From Pseudonocardia sp. KRD291 (GTDB lineage: Bacteria > Actinomycetota > Actinomycetes > Mycobacteriales > Pseudonocardiaceae), in contig NZ_JADQDD010000031.1 of NCBI RefSeq assembly GCF_019263595.1, forward strand, positions 1-32,154: a stretch of 32,154 bases of DNA, in the 5' to 3' direction. The notes under the pieces were generated by a model. It saw only the letters and a program-made list of their open reading frames with translations, was not told the origin of the DNA and did no database searches. The number at the start of each line of letters is the position of its first letter. Within the stretch, counting starts at the first letter, position 1. This document shows positions 1-7,811 of this stretch, piece after piece. The translations under genes were made by a program, and so were the position numbers.

Positions 1-1113
1 CTGCTGCTGCCGGTGGTCCCGTTGTGGGTCTCGCGCGGCGGCGCGGGCGAGTTCGGTGCGGGACTGAGCACCGGGGTGCTGATGGCGGTGACGGTGGCCG
101 TCCAGCTCGGGGTGCCGGCGTTGCTGCGCCGGGTCGGGCACCGGGCCGTCCTGTGCTCCGGGATGGTGCTGCTCGGGGCGCCCGCACCACTGCTGGCGCT
201 GTCCGCGGACCTCGGCCCGGTGCTGGCCGTCGCGGTGCTGCGCGGCGTCGGGTTCGGGCTGCTCACGGTGGCCGGCAGCGCGCTGGTCGCCGAGCTCGTC
301 GACCCGGCCGAGCACGGCCGCGCCTCGGCCTGGTTCGGCTACGCGGTGGGCGTGCCGCAGCTGCTGTTCCTGCCGGCCGGGGTGGCCGTGGCCGACGTGC
401 TCGGCTTCACCGGGGTGTTCGTCGCGGCCGGGGCCGGCCCGGTGCTGGCCGCGGTGGTCGTGCTGTTCCTGCGCGGGCCGGGGACCGGCCGGGCGCCCGC
501 CCGGGTCGCCGGCGCCGGTCGGCCGGGCCCGCGTGCGGATGCCGCCGGGCCCGCGGGAGCCCGCCCCGGCCGCGCCGTGCGTGCGGCGCCGGTGCTGGCC
601 ATGCTCGCCTGCTCCACCGCGCAGGGCGGGATCATCACGTTCGCCCCGCTGCTGGCCTCGAGGGCGACGGTCGCGATCCCGCTGGCCCTGTTCCTCACCG
701 CGCTCGGCTCGCTGGTCGGCCGCGGGGTCGCCGGGGAGATCACCGACCGGCGCGGGCGGGCCGGCGCGCTGCTGCCGGTCGGGACGGTGCTCGCCGCGGC
801 CGGGATGGTGCTGGTCGTGCTCTCCGGTGGCGGGAGCGTGCTGCTCGTGGCCGGGGCGACCGTCGTCGGGGCCGGGTTCGGTCTGGTGCAGAACGACGCC
901 ATGGTCGCGTTGTTCGCCGCGGCCGGCCCGCAGCGCTACGGCACCGCCAGCGCCGCGTGGAACGTCGCCTACGACGCCGGCACCGGGCTCGGGGCGAGCG
1001 GCCTCGGCGCGGTGGCCGAGCCGTTCGGTTTCGCCGCCGCGTTCGGCGTGTCCGCGCTGTTCCTGCTCGTCCTGACGCCGGCGGTACGGCCCGGGCGGCG
1101 CCGCCGGGGCTGA
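1..1113 (+). CDS. MFS transporter, 5'-truncated by the window edge
   Basis: Major facilitator superfamily permease whose start lies before the window; the reading frame is open from base 1. What remains is about 370 residues of alternating hydrophobic helices, with a short basic loop (LLRRVGH) after the second visible helix that resembles the MFS loop 2-3 region. A long Ala/Arg/Pro-rich central loop near residues 160-195 separates the two six-helix halves, and a second basic loop (EITDRRGRAG) follows in the C-terminal half. About one helix at the N-terminus appears missing. The substrate cannot be told; drug or metabolite efflux is typical of this type. The gene is followed by a 30-bp tandem repeat and a strong hairpin, so transcription probably ends there. 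Confidence 0.85.
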   Translation: MLLPVVPLWVSRGGAGEFGAGLSTGVLMAVTVAVQLGVPALLRRVGHRAVLCSGMVLLGAPAPLLALSADLGPVLAVAVLRGVGFGLLTVAGSALVAELVDPAEHGRASAWFGYAVGVPQLLFLPAGVAVADVLGFTGVFVAAGAGPVLAAVVVLFLRGPGTGRAPARVAGAGRPGPRADAAGPAGARPGRAVRAAPVLAMLACSTAQGGIITFAPLLASRATVAIPLALFLTALGSLVGRGVAGEITDRRGRAGALLPVGTVLAAAGMVLVVLSGGGSVLLVAGATVVGAGFGLVQNDAMVALFAAAGPQRYGTASAAWNVAYDAGTGLGASGLGAVAEPFGFAAAFGVSALFLLVLTPAVRPGRRRRG

Positions 1114-1130
1114 GCGCGCTCCACCGCCGC

Positions 1131-1190
1131 TGCACGAGCGGAGCTCTGGTCCACCTGGGGTGCACGAGCGGAGCGCTCGTCCAACCCGGA
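1131..1190. repeat. Two tandem 30-bp repeat units downstream of the MFS gene
   Basis: Units 1131-1160 and 1161-1190 share the first 14 bases (TGCACGAGCGGAGC) and TCCA at the same offset. A degenerate partial unit (GAGCGCGCTCCACC) precedes them directly after the stop codon. The second unit contains the inverted repeat ACGAGCG-gag-CGCTCGT at 1164-1180. It may be a dispersed REP-like element, which cannot be tested from one window. Confidence 0.6.
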
Positions 1191-1207
1191 CATGTTTCGG
1201 TGACGGG

Positions 1208-1253
1208 ACGCGTCGGGCCCGGTACCGCGGGTGCGGTACCGGGCCCGACGCGT
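1208..1253. terminator. Perfect 20-bp hairpin between convergent genes
   Basis: Arms 1208-1227 and 1234-1253 are perfect reverse complements around a 6-base loop. There is no T-tract on either side, which is common for actinobacterial terminators. The position between the MFS gene (+) and the MBL hydrolase (-) suggests a bidirectional terminator. Confidence 0.8.
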
Positions 1254-1264
1254 GCGGGGCGGGG

Positions 1265-1894
1265 CTACCCGCCGTTCGCGATCCACTCCTCGAGGTGCGG
1301 GGACTCGTCGCCGATCTTCGTCGAGTCACCGTGCCCGGTGCGCACCTGCGTGTCGCCGGGCAGCGTGAACAGCGTCGTGCGGATCGACTCGATGATCGTG
1401 TCGAACGACGAGTACGAACGCCCGGTCGCGCCGGGGCCGCCCTGGAACAGGGTGTCGCCGGTGAACACGATCCCGAGCTCCGGCGCGTACAGGCAGGAGG
1501 AGCCGGGCGAGTGGCCCGGGGTCTGCAGCACACGCAGGTCGACCCCGCCCGCGCTCAGCACGTCGCCGTCGTGCAGCTCGCCGTCCGGCTGACGGTCCGG
1601 CCAGGTCATGTCCCAGAGGACCTTCTCGGCCGGGTTCAGCCAGATCGGCGCGGAGAACCGGTCGGCCAGCTCCGGTGCCTGGTTGATGTGGTCGTCGTGC
1701 GCGTGCGTGCAGACGATCGCCTTCACCCGGCGCTCGCCCACGGCCTTCGCGATCGCGTCCGCGTCGTGCGCGGCGTCGATCACGAAGACCTCGGTGTCGT
1801 TGCCGACGATCCAGACGTTGTTGTCGACGTCGAAGCTGCCGCCGTCGAGGTTGAACGTCCCGGACGTGGTCACGTGGTCGATCGGGCCGGCCAT
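1265..1894 (-). CDS. MBL-fold metallo-hydrolase, probable S-formylmycothiol hydrolase partner of MscR
   Basis: A 209-residue metallo-beta-lactamase-fold hydrolase. The zinc motif THAHDDH lies at residues 63-69, followed by TPGHSPGS and FTGDTLF, which supply later metal ligands of the glyoxalase II-like branch. The start ATG shares one base with the stop codon of the upstream dehydrogenase gene (TGATG), so the two are translationally coupled. MscR makes S-formylmycothiol (or its oxidised equivalent), and an adjacent thioester hydrolase would release formate and mycothiol. That role is inferred from the fold and the coupling; the fold assignment itself is secure. Other thioester or lactone substrates are possible. 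Confidence 0.88.
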   Translation of the reverse strand: MAGPIDHVTTSGTFNLDGGSFDVDNNVWIVGNDTEVFVIDAAHDADAIAKAVGERRVKAIVCTHAHDDHINQAPELADRFSAPIWLNPAEKVLWDMTWPDRQPDGELHDGDVLSAGGVDLRVLQTPGHSPGSSCLYAPELGIVFTGDTLFQGGPGATGRSYSSFDTIIESIRTTLFTLPGDTQVRTGHGDSTKIGDESPHLEEWIANGG

Positions 1895-2982
1895 CAGAAG
1901 ATCACCACCGAACGCAGGACCTCGCCCTTGTGCATCTTCTCGAAGGCCTGGTCGACGCCGTCCAGGGCGATCTCCTCGGTGACGAACTTGTCCAGCGGGA
2001 ACTTGCCCTGCAGGTACAGGTCGACGTACATCGGGAAGTCGCGGCTGGGCAGGCAGTCGCCGTACCACGCCGACTTCAGCGCGCCGCCGCGTCCGAAGAA
2101 GTCGATCAGGGGGATCTCCGGGACCATCATGTCCGGGAAGGGCACGCCGACCAGGACGACGGTGCCGGCCAGGTCGCGGGCGTAGAAGGCCTGCTTGTAG
2201 GTCTCCGGGCGCCCCACCGCCTCGATGACGACGTCCGCGCCGTTGCCGTCGGTGTAGGAGCGGATCGTCTCGACCGGGTCCTCCTCCTTGGCGTTGATCG
2301 TGTGGGTGGCGCCGAAGCCCCGGGCCCACTCCAGCTTCCGCGGGTCGGTGTCCACCGCGATGATCGTGGTGGCTCCGGCCAGCGCCGCACCGGCGATGGC
2401 CGCGTCACCGACGCCGCCGCAGCCGATCACCGCGATCGAGTCGCCGCGCCCGATGCCGCCGGTGTTCACCGCCGCGCCCAGCCCGGCCATCACGCCGCAG
2501 CCGAGCAGGCCCGCGACCTTGGCCGGGGCCTCCGGGTTGACCTTGGTGCACTGGCCGGCGGCGACCAGCGTCTTCTCGACGAACGCGCCGATGCCCAGCG
2601 CGGGGGAGAGCGCGGTGCCGTCCTCGAGGGTCATCGACTGCTTCGCGTTGTGGGTGTCGAAGCAGTACTGCGGCTTGCCCTTCTTGCAGGCCCGGCAGAC
2701 GCCGCAGACGGCCCGCCAGTTGAGCACGACGTAGTCGCCGGGCTCCAGGTCGACGACGCCGTCGCCGATCGACTCGACGATCCCGGCCGCCTCGTGCCCG
2801 AGCAGGAACGGGAACTCGTCGTTGATCCCTCCCTCCCGGTAGGACAGATCCGTGTGACAGACCCCGCAGGCCTGGATCTTCACCACCGCCTCGCCGGGGC
2901 CGGGGTCCGGGACCACGATCGTCTCGACCGTGACCGGTGCGCCCTTCGACCTCGCGACGACGCCGCGTACGTGCTGTGCCAT
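1894..2982 (-). CDS. mscR: S-(hydroxymethyl)mycothiol dehydrogenase / S-nitrosomycothiol reductase
   Basis: A 362-residue zinc-dependent class III-type alcohol dehydrogenase. It oxidises the formaldehyde-mycothiol adduct with NAD and, in characterised relatives, reduces S-nitrosomycothiol. Catalytic zinc ligands are visible as GVCHTD (Cys42) and GHE (His63, Glu64). The structural zinc site is Cys93, Cys96, Cys99 and Cys107, and a Rossmann motif VIGCGGVG is present. The close match to mycobacterial MscR is in length and in segments such as [20 protein letters not shown]. The chosen ATG has AAGAGG just upstream. It is the first gene of a two-gene operon with the MBL hydrolase, which supports a cytosolic formaldehyde and nitrosative-stress detoxification role. 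Confidence 0.93.
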   Translation of the reverse strand: MAQHVRGVVARSKGAPVTVETIVVPDPGPGEAVVKIQACGVCHTDLSYREGGINDEFPFLLGHEAAGIVESIGDGVVDLEPGDYVVLNWRAVCGVCRACKKGKPQYCFDTHNAKQSMTLEDGTALSPALGIGAFVEKTLVAAGQCTKVNPEAPAKVAGLLGCGVMAGLGAAVNTGGIGRGDSIAVIGCGGVGDAAIAGAALAGATTIIAVDTDPRKLEWARGFGATHTINAKEEDPVETIRSYTDGNGADVVIEAVGRPETYKQAFYARDLAGTVVLVGVPFPDMMVPEIPLIDFFGRGGALKSAWYGDCLPSRDFPMYVDLYLQGKFPLDKFVTEEIALDGVDQAFEKMHKGEVLRSVVIF

Positions 2983-3061
2983 GTCCTCTTGCTCCGCTCG
3001 TCGGTGACCGGGGATCTGTAAGCCTATGGCGACTGTGACATGTGTTGTCCGCGGTGTCAGG

Positions 3062-3081
3062 CCGGGTACGGCCGTACCCGG
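3062..3081. promoter_or_regulatory. 20-bp perfect palindrome in the mscR/crotonase divergent region
   Basis: CCGGGTACGG is followed directly by its reverse complement with no spacer. It lies 80 bp before the mscR start and 77 bp before the crotonase start. The spacing suits a dimeric repressor acting on one or both genes, but a structural role or chance cannot be excluded. Confidence 0.4.
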
Positions 3082-3157
3082 TCGAGCGTCGCAGAATAAG
3101 TCGCCGACCGGTCCGCGCCGGTGCCCGGGCGGCGGGCCGGGCACTACGGTGACGCGC

Positions 3158-3910
3158 ATGATCCATCGTGAGGACCACGGCGACGTGGCGGTACTGCGCA
3201 TCGAGCACGGCCCGGTCGGGGCGATGGACGTGGAGCTCTGCACCGAGCTCGCGCAGGTGCTGCGCGAGCTGGTCGCGGACCCCGCGCGCGCCGTGGTGCT
3301 CACCGGGACCGGACGGTCGTTCTCGGCCGGTGTGGACCTGCGCCGGATCGTCGACGGCGGCGGTGACTACGTCCAGGAGTTCCTGCCCGCGCTCACCGAG
3401 CTGTTCGCGGCCGCGTTCGCGCTGGGCAAGCCGGTCGTCGCGGCCGTCAACGGGCACGCCGTCGCCGGGGGCTGTGTACTGGCCGCCGCCGCGGACGTCG
3501 TGCTGATGGCCGACGGGAAGGCCGGGATCGGGCTGCCGGAGCTGAAGGTCGGTGTCCCCTTCCCGCGGATCGCGCTGGAGGTCGTGCGGCACCGGATGGG
3601 TGAGGTCGCGGCCCGCCGCATGATCGTCGGGGCGCGGACCCTGTCCCCGGAGGACGCGGTCGCGGTCGGGCTGGTGGACCACGTCGTCGCCGCGGACGAG
3701 CTGGCGGACCGCGCGGTGACGGCAGCCGCCGACCTGGCCGCGCTCACGCCGTCGGACACGTTCGCGGCGACCAAGGCGGCGCTACGGCGGGAGGCGCACG
3801 AGCGCGCCGAGCGCTACGCCGACGACGACGCCACCACGACCCTGCTGTGGGTCCGGCACGCAGGCGACGGCACGATCGGCGCGTTCGTCGAGGCGATGTC
3901 GCGGCGCTGA
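3158..3910 (+). CDS. Crotonase-family enoyl-CoA hydratase/isomerase
   Basis: A 250-residue single-domain crotonase. The oxyanion-hole segments are FSAGVDL (residues 55-61) and the glycine-rich stretch around residues 99-106 (NGHAVAGG). Classical hydratases use two glutamates. Here the first position, after GGC, is Val107, and only the second is kept (LPE, Glu128). A one-glutamate site is more typical of enoyl-CoA isomerases or other crotonase reactions than of a standard hydratase. The ATG at 3158 is preceded by GGTGA at suitable distance; the open frame runs further upstream but lacks crotonase sequence. It is transcribed away from mscR and toward the fumarylacetoacetase gene. The substrate is unknown. 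Confidence 0.88.
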   Translation: MIHREDHGDVAVLRIEHGPVGAMDVELCTELAQVLRELVADPARAVVLTGTGRSFSAGVDLRRIVDGGGDYVQEFLPALTELFAAAFALGKPVVAAVNGHAVAGGCVLAAAADVVLMADGKAGIGLPELKVGVPFPRIALEVVRHRMGEVAARRMIVGARTLSPEDAVAVGLVDHVVAADELADRAVTAAADLAALTPSDTFAATKAALRREAHERAERYADDDATTTLLWVRHAGDGTIGAFVEAMSRR

Positions 3911-3956
3911 AGCGCGGCACGGCACGCCGGGGGCGCCGATCGGTACGGTGCGGGCC

Positions 3957-5132
3957 ATGACGACGCCGTCGGAACCGTTGCCCCCGATGGGAGTCGCGCT
4001 CGGCGCGGTGGCCGGCGCGGGACGGCCCGGGCACTCCCGGATCGCCGCGCCGCTTCCCGGCGGTGCGCTGCTCGACGTGGGCTCGCTGGCGACCGCGCAA
4101 CGCGGGCCGCACCCGGACCTGCTCACCGCCCCGAACCTGGACGCCCTGCTCGCCGCCGGGCGCCCGGCGTGGCGCGAGGTGTGGCAGTGGCTGGCCGGAT
4201 GGCTGGCCGACCCGGAGCGGCTCGCGCCCTACCGGCTCCCGGCGCAGGGCCTGGCGCCGGTGCTGCCGTTCGCCGTCGCCGACTACGTGGACTTCTACGC
4301 GTGCGAGCAGCACGCGCGCAACGCCGGGCTGATCTTCCGCCCGGACTCCGAGCCGCTCGCCCCGAACTGGAAGCACCTGCCGGTCGGCTACCACGGCCGG
4401 GCCGGGACGGTGCGGGTCAGTGGCACCCCGGTCGTGCGCCCGTGCGGTCAGCGCGGCCCCGGCGACCACGGCCCGACCCGCACCCTGGACGTCGAGGCGG
4501 AGCTGGGGTTCGTCCTCGGCGACCCGGCCCCGGGCCCGGTCGGGATGGACACCGCACTGGACCACGTGTTCGGCGTGGTACTGCTCAACGACTGGTCGGC
4601 CCGCGACATCCAGGGCTGGGAGACCCGCCCGCTCGGCCCGCACCTGGGCAAGTCGTTCGCCACGTCGATCTCGGCCTGGGTGACCCCGCTCGACGAGCTG
4701 ACCGGGGCCTGGACGGACCCGCCTGCCCGCGACCCGGAGCCGCTCGGGTACCTGACCGGCGACGCCGACCGGGGCCTGGACCTGGAGCTGGGCGTACACC
4801 TGGCCGGCGACCGGGTCTCCACCCCGCCGGCGCGCGACCTGTACTGGACCGCGGCCCAGCTCGTCACGCACCTGACGTCGAACGGGGCCGGGCTGCGCGC
4901 CGGGGACCTGCTCGGCTCCGGCACGGTCTCCGGCCCGCGCCGGGAGCAGCGGGGCTCGCTGCTGGAGCTGTCCTGGGGCGGGGCCGAGCCGATCGTGCTC
5001 TCCGGCGGCGCCACCCGGACCTACGCCGAGGACGGCGACGAGGTCGTGCTCACCGCGACCGCGCCGCGCGCCGACGGCACCCGGTTCTCCCTCGGCGAGG
5101 TCCGGGGGAGGGTGGCGCCGGCCCGCGTCTGA
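3957..5132 (+). CDS. fahA: Fumarylacetoacetase
   Basis: 391 residues. The enzyme hydrolyses fumarylacetoacetate to fumarate and acetoacetate, the last step of tyrosine and homogentisate breakdown. Family signatures are present in order: DYVDFYACEQHA, LPVGYHGRAGT, the metal-binding ExE in VEAELGFVLG, NDWSARDIQGWE, PLGPHLGKSFATS and GSGTVSGP. Length is slightly below the roughly 420 residues of animal enzymes. The ATG at 3957 has a poor ribosome-binding site, and an in-frame GTG nine bases earlier is possible. No other homogentisate-pathway gene is in the window. The gene is convergent with the thioesterase gene with only 6 bp between stop codons. Confidence 0.94.
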   Translation: MTTPSEPLPPMGVALGAVAGAGRPGHSRIAAPLPGGALLDVGSLATAQRGPHPDLLTAPNLDALLAAGRPAWREVWQWLAGWLADPERLAPYRLPAQGLAPVLPFAVADYVDFYACEQHARNAGLIFRPDSEPLAPNWKHLPVGYHGRAGTVRVSGTPVVRPCGQRGPGDHGPTRTLDVEAELGFVLGDPAPGPVGMDTALDHVFGVVLLNDWSARDIQGWETRPLGPHLGKSFATSISAWVTPLDELTGAWTDPPARDPEPLGYLTGDADRGLDLELGVHLAGDRVSTPPARDLYWTAAQLVTHLTSNGAGLRAGDLLGSGTVSGPRREQRGSLLELSWGGAEPIVLSGGATRTYAEDGDEVVLTATAPRADGTRFSLGEVRGRVAPARV

Positions 5133-5138
5133 CGAGGG

Positions 5139-5591
5139 CTACTCCTTGAACGGCAGGAGCGGCCTCGGCTCGCCCAGCGCGTTCGCGATGATCGACGGGA
5201 TCTCCTGCTTGCCGGAGCCGTCGACGGCGATGACGACGTAGACGGTGCGCGCGTCGCAGGTGACCTCGCGGCCGTCCTCGCCCGCCACCCGGACCTGGAA
5301 GTCCAGGGCGAAGCTGGTGCGTCCGATCTTGGCCGTCGACACCGCGACGACCGTGTCGTCGCCCCAACCGACCCCGCCCCGCCAGTCGAGCTCGGAGTGC
5401 ACGAGCTGCACGTCGTAGCCGGCGTCGAGCATGGTCCTGTAGGAGAGCTCGCGGTGCTCCAGGAACTCGGTCATCGCCTCGTCGAACCAGGCCAGATACC
5501 AGGCGTTGAACACGACGCCCTGTGCGTCGACCTCGTGGTAGCGCACGCGGACCGGGAACTCGAACGCGCCGTCGGCGGAGGGCTGGGCCAT
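5139..5591 (-). CDS. Acyl-CoA thioesterase, 4-HBT hot-dog fold
   Basis: 150 residues with a single hot-dog domain. The segment YHEVDAQGVVFNAWYLAWFDE near residues 18-38 matches the active-site region of 4-hydroxybenzoyl-CoA/YbgC-type thioesterases, with the catalytic aspartate in EVD. The protein should hydrolyse acyl- or aroyl-CoA thioesters in the cytosol; the exact acyl group cannot be told. It lies 50 bp downstream of the MerR gene on the same strand and may be co-transcribed with it. That would link thioester hydrolysis to the same signal that controls fadA-fadB. Confidence 0.88.
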   Translation of the reverse strand: MAQPSADGAFEFPVRVRYHEVDAQGVVFNAWYLAWFDEAMTEFLEHRELSYRTMLDAGYDVQLVHSELDWRGGVGWGDDTVVAVSTAKIGRTSFALDFQVRVAGEDGREVTCDARTVYVVIAVDGSGKQEIPSIIANALGEPRPLLPFKE

Positions 5592-5641
5592 CGGCCGAGA
5601 ATAGGGCGAACGCCGCCCCGGTGTGCGGCGGAACGCCCGCG

Positions 5642-6388
5642 TCACGACTCCGTGTCGCCGCGGTTGCCGACCCGGTCGCGGATGCTGCGGTTGACCGCCC
5701 GCCCGAACGCGGTGACCACGCCGTGCACGGTGACCGGCTTGAGCCGGGCCATCACGGCGGCGAGGTCGCGGCGTTCCTTCGCCGGGCGTCCGCGGTCGCG
5801 GTAGGGCTGCAGCACCTCGTCCTGGAACAGGGTCATCAGGTCCTCGGCCATCGCCGTGGTGTGCCGCTCGATGATCTCGTGCGCGCGGCGCCACAGCTCC
5901 GGCGACAACCCGGAGTCGAGCGTGTCCAGCCCGCTGGCCAGCGCGGTCGGGCCGTGCAGCCGGTAGCGGTCGCCGTCGAGCGCGGTCAGGGCGCCGAGCG
6001 CCTCCAGGGCCCGGACGCCGTCGTCGTCGAGGGTCCGGCCGGCGCGGCGGTGCAGACCGGCGCGGTCGACGTCGTCGGGTTCCTCGGGGGCCCACGGCGT
6101 GAGCAGGGCCAGCTGCAGGGACAGCTCCTCCGGACCCGCGTCGTGCGGGATCCGCTCCAGCTGACGTTCGATCGCGGCCAGCGTGAAGCCCAGCGCGGAG
6201 AGCTCGCCGATCAGTTCCAGGCGGGCGCGGTGGGCGGTGTCGTAGAGGCCGGTCCGGCCGCGCATCCGGGGCGCCGGGAGCAGTCCCCGGCCAGCGTAGA
6301 AGCGGATCGTGCGGACCGAGACACCGGTGCGCTCGGCGAGCTGGTCGACCGTCAGCAGGTCCTCGTCGGGGGTGGTCGGCGCGGCCAT
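5642..6388 (-). CDS. MerR-family transcriptional regulator, likely controller of fadA-fadB
   Basis: 248 residues. A winged helix-turn-helix of the MerR type occupies residues 10-80 (LTVDQLAERTGVSVRTIRFYAGRGLLP), followed by the dimerisation helix and a long C-terminal region of about 150 residues that could bind an effector. No cysteine metal site is apparent, so an acyl-CoA-like ligand is plausible but unproven. The gene is divergent from fadA. Its own start is preceded by TAGCCT ending 7 nt before the ATG and no Shine-Dalgarno sequence, which suggests a leaderless mRNA. The -35-like CTGTCA is inside operator copy 1, suggesting autoregulation. Confidence 0.9.
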   Translation of the reverse strand: MAAPTTPDEDLLTVDQLAERTGVSVRTIRFYAGRGLLPAPRMRGRTGLYDTAHRARLELIGELSALGFTLAAIERQLERIPHDAGPEELSLQLALLTPWAPEEPDDVDRAGLHRRAGRTLDDDGVRALEALGALTALDGDRYRLHGPTALASGLDTLDSGLSPELWRRAHEIIERHTTAMAEDLMTLFQDEVLQPYRDRGRPAKERRDLAAVMARLKPVTVHGVVTAFGRAVNRSIRDRVGNRGDTES

Positions 6389-6395
6389 GGGCGGA

Positions 6396-6426
6396 AGGCT
6401 ACGTCATCCGGCCGCCCATATGACAG
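6396..6426 (-). promoter_or_regulatory. Predicted leaderless merR promoter
   Basis: On the minus strand CTGTCA (6426-6421) and TAGCCT (6401-6396) are separated by 19 bases. The -10 element ends 7 nt before the merR ATG, so the transcript would begin at or next to the start codon. The -35 overlaps operator copy 1. Confidence 0.4.
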
Positions 6427-6437
6427 TACCGCTGTCA
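6421..6437. promoter_or_regulatory. MerR operator copy 1 (perfect inverted repeat)
   Basis: TGACAG-TACCG-CTGTCA, six-base arms around a five-base centre. It is nearly identical to copy 2 at 6470-6486 and overlaps the predicted merR -35, so it probably serves autoregulation. Confidence 0.65.
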
Positions 6438-6459
6438 CATGTGATCCGGGGCCGGTCCC

Positions 6460-6490
6460 TTGACCTATGTGACAGTACTGCTGTTATAAA
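6460..6490 (+). promoter_or_regulatory. fadA-fadB promoter with MerR operator copy 2 in a 19-bp spacer
   Basis: The -35 TTGACC (6460-6465) and -10 TATAAA (6485-6490) are separated by 19 bases, longer than the usual 17. The imperfect inverted repeat TGACAG-TACTG-CTGTTA (6470-6486) fills the spacer. An over-long spacer with the operator inside it is the hallmark of MerR-family promoters, where the regulator untwists DNA to activate. The predicted start gives a leader of about 65 nt before fadA. Confidence 0.7.
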
Positions 6491-6561
6491 GAGGTCGAGG
6501 CGTTCCACCGGGCGCGCGAACCGGCGCGCCGAGCCCACGCCGATCCAGACGAGAGGTTCGC

Positions 6562-7785
6562 ATGAGCGAGATCCCCGAGGCGTACATCTACGACGCGATC
6601 CGCACGCCGCGCGGCCGGGGCAAGGCCTCCGGTTCGCTGCACGAGGTCAAGCCGGTCTCCCTGGTGATCGGCCTGATCGACGAGATGCGGGCCCGTTTTC
6701 CCGAGCTCGACCCGGCGACGATCGACGACGTCGTGCTCGGCGTCGTGTCCCCGATCGGCGACCAGGGTGGTGACATCGCCAAGACCGCGGCCATCGCGGC
6801 CGGCCTGCCGGACACCGTCGCGGGCGTGCAGCTCAACCGCTTCTGCGCCTCCGGGCTGGAGGCCGTGAACACCGCCGCGCAGAAGGTCCGCTCCGGGATG
6901 GAGGAGATGGTCCTGGCCGGCGGCGTCGAGGCGATGTCGCGGGTGCCGATGGGCTCCGACGGCGGCGCCTGGGCGATGGACCCGGACACCTCCTACTCCA
7001 CCGGCTTCGTGCCGCAGGGCATCGGCGCCGACCTGATCGCCACGCTGGAGGGCTTCTCCCGGTCCGACGTGGACACGTTCGCCGTCGAGTCGCAGGCGCG
7101 CGCGGCCAAGGCGTGGGCCAACGGCTACTTCGCGCGGTCGGTCGTGCCGGTCAAGGACCGCAACGGCATGACCGTGCTCGACCACGACGAGTTCATCCGC
7201 GCCGGCGCGACGCTGGAGAGCCTGTCCGGTCTCAAGCCCTCGTTCGAGATGATGGGCGAGCAGGGCGGCTTCGACGCGGTGGCCCTGCAGCAGTACCACT
7301 GGGTCGAGAAGATCGACCACGTGCACCACGCCGGCAACTCGTCGGGCATCGTCGACGGCGCGTCGCTGTGCCTGATCGGCACCGAGCGGGCCGGCAAGGC
7401 CGCCGGGATCGCCCCGCGCGGGCGGATCGTGGCCACCGCGCTCTCCGGTGCGGATCCGACGATCATGCTCACCGGCCCGGCGCCCGCGTCGAAGAAGGCG
7501 CTGGCCAAGGCCGGTCTGACGGTCGACGACATCGACCTGTTCGAGATCAACGAGGCGTTCGCCGCGGTCGCCCTGCGCTACATGCGCGACATGGGCATCT
7601 CGCACGAGAAGACGAACGTCAACGGCGGCGCGATCGCGATGGGCCACCCGCTCGGCGCGACCGGCGCGATGATCCTCGGCACCCTGCTCGACGAGCTCGA
7701 GCGCCGTGAGCTGCGCCGCGGCCTGGCCACCCTCTGCGTCGGCGGCGGCATGGGCATCGCCGCCATCGTCGAGCGCGTCTCCTGA
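6562..7785 (+). CDS. fadA: Acetyl-CoA C-acyltransferase (3-ketoacyl-CoA thiolase), FadA type
   Basis: 407 residues. The enzyme cleaves 3-ketoacyl-CoA with CoA, the last step of a beta-oxidation cycle. The nucleophile is Cys95 in [13 protein letters not shown] begins at residue 330, GHPLGATG carries His362, and the second active-site cysteine is Cys392 in CVGGGMG. A GAGAGG ribosome-binding site lies upstream of the ATG. The gene is 26 bp upstream of fadB, forming the beta and alpha subunits of a trifunctional complex like mycobacterial FadA/FadB. Expression is probably controlled by the divergent MerR protein. Confidence 0.95.
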   Translation: MSEIPEAYIYDAIRTPRGRGKASGSLHEVKPVSLVIGLIDEMRARFPELDPATIDDVVLGVVSPIGDQGGDIAKTAAIAAGLPDTVAGVQLNRFCASGLEAVNTAAQKVRSGMEEMVLAGGVEAMSRVPMGSDGGAWAMDPDTSYSTGFVPQGIGADLIATLEGFSRSDVDTFAVESQARAAKAWANGYFARSVVPVKDRNGMTVLDHDEFIRAGATLESLSGLKPSFEMMGEQGGFDAVALQQYHWVEKIDHVHHAGNSSGIVDGASLCLIGTERAGKAAGIAPRGRIVATALSGADPTIMLTGPAPASKKALAKAGLTVDDIDLFEINEAFAAVALRYMRDMGISHEKTNVNGGAIAMGHPLGATGAMILGTLLDELERRELRRGLATLCVGGGMGIAAIVERVS

Positions 7786-7811
7786 AGACCCCGGAAGGAC
7801 TGAGTAGCACA

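Noticed and set aside
24-1592. Apparent fusion of the MFS region with downstream sequence in another frame
   Set aside because: The frame is Arg/Gly-rich across the MFS gene and passes through the terminator; the true MFS frame ends at 1113.
3026-3157. Longer N-terminus for the crotonase
   Set aside because: The extra 44 residues resemble translated intergenic sequence and would contain the 20-bp palindrome; the ATG at 3158 starts the domain.
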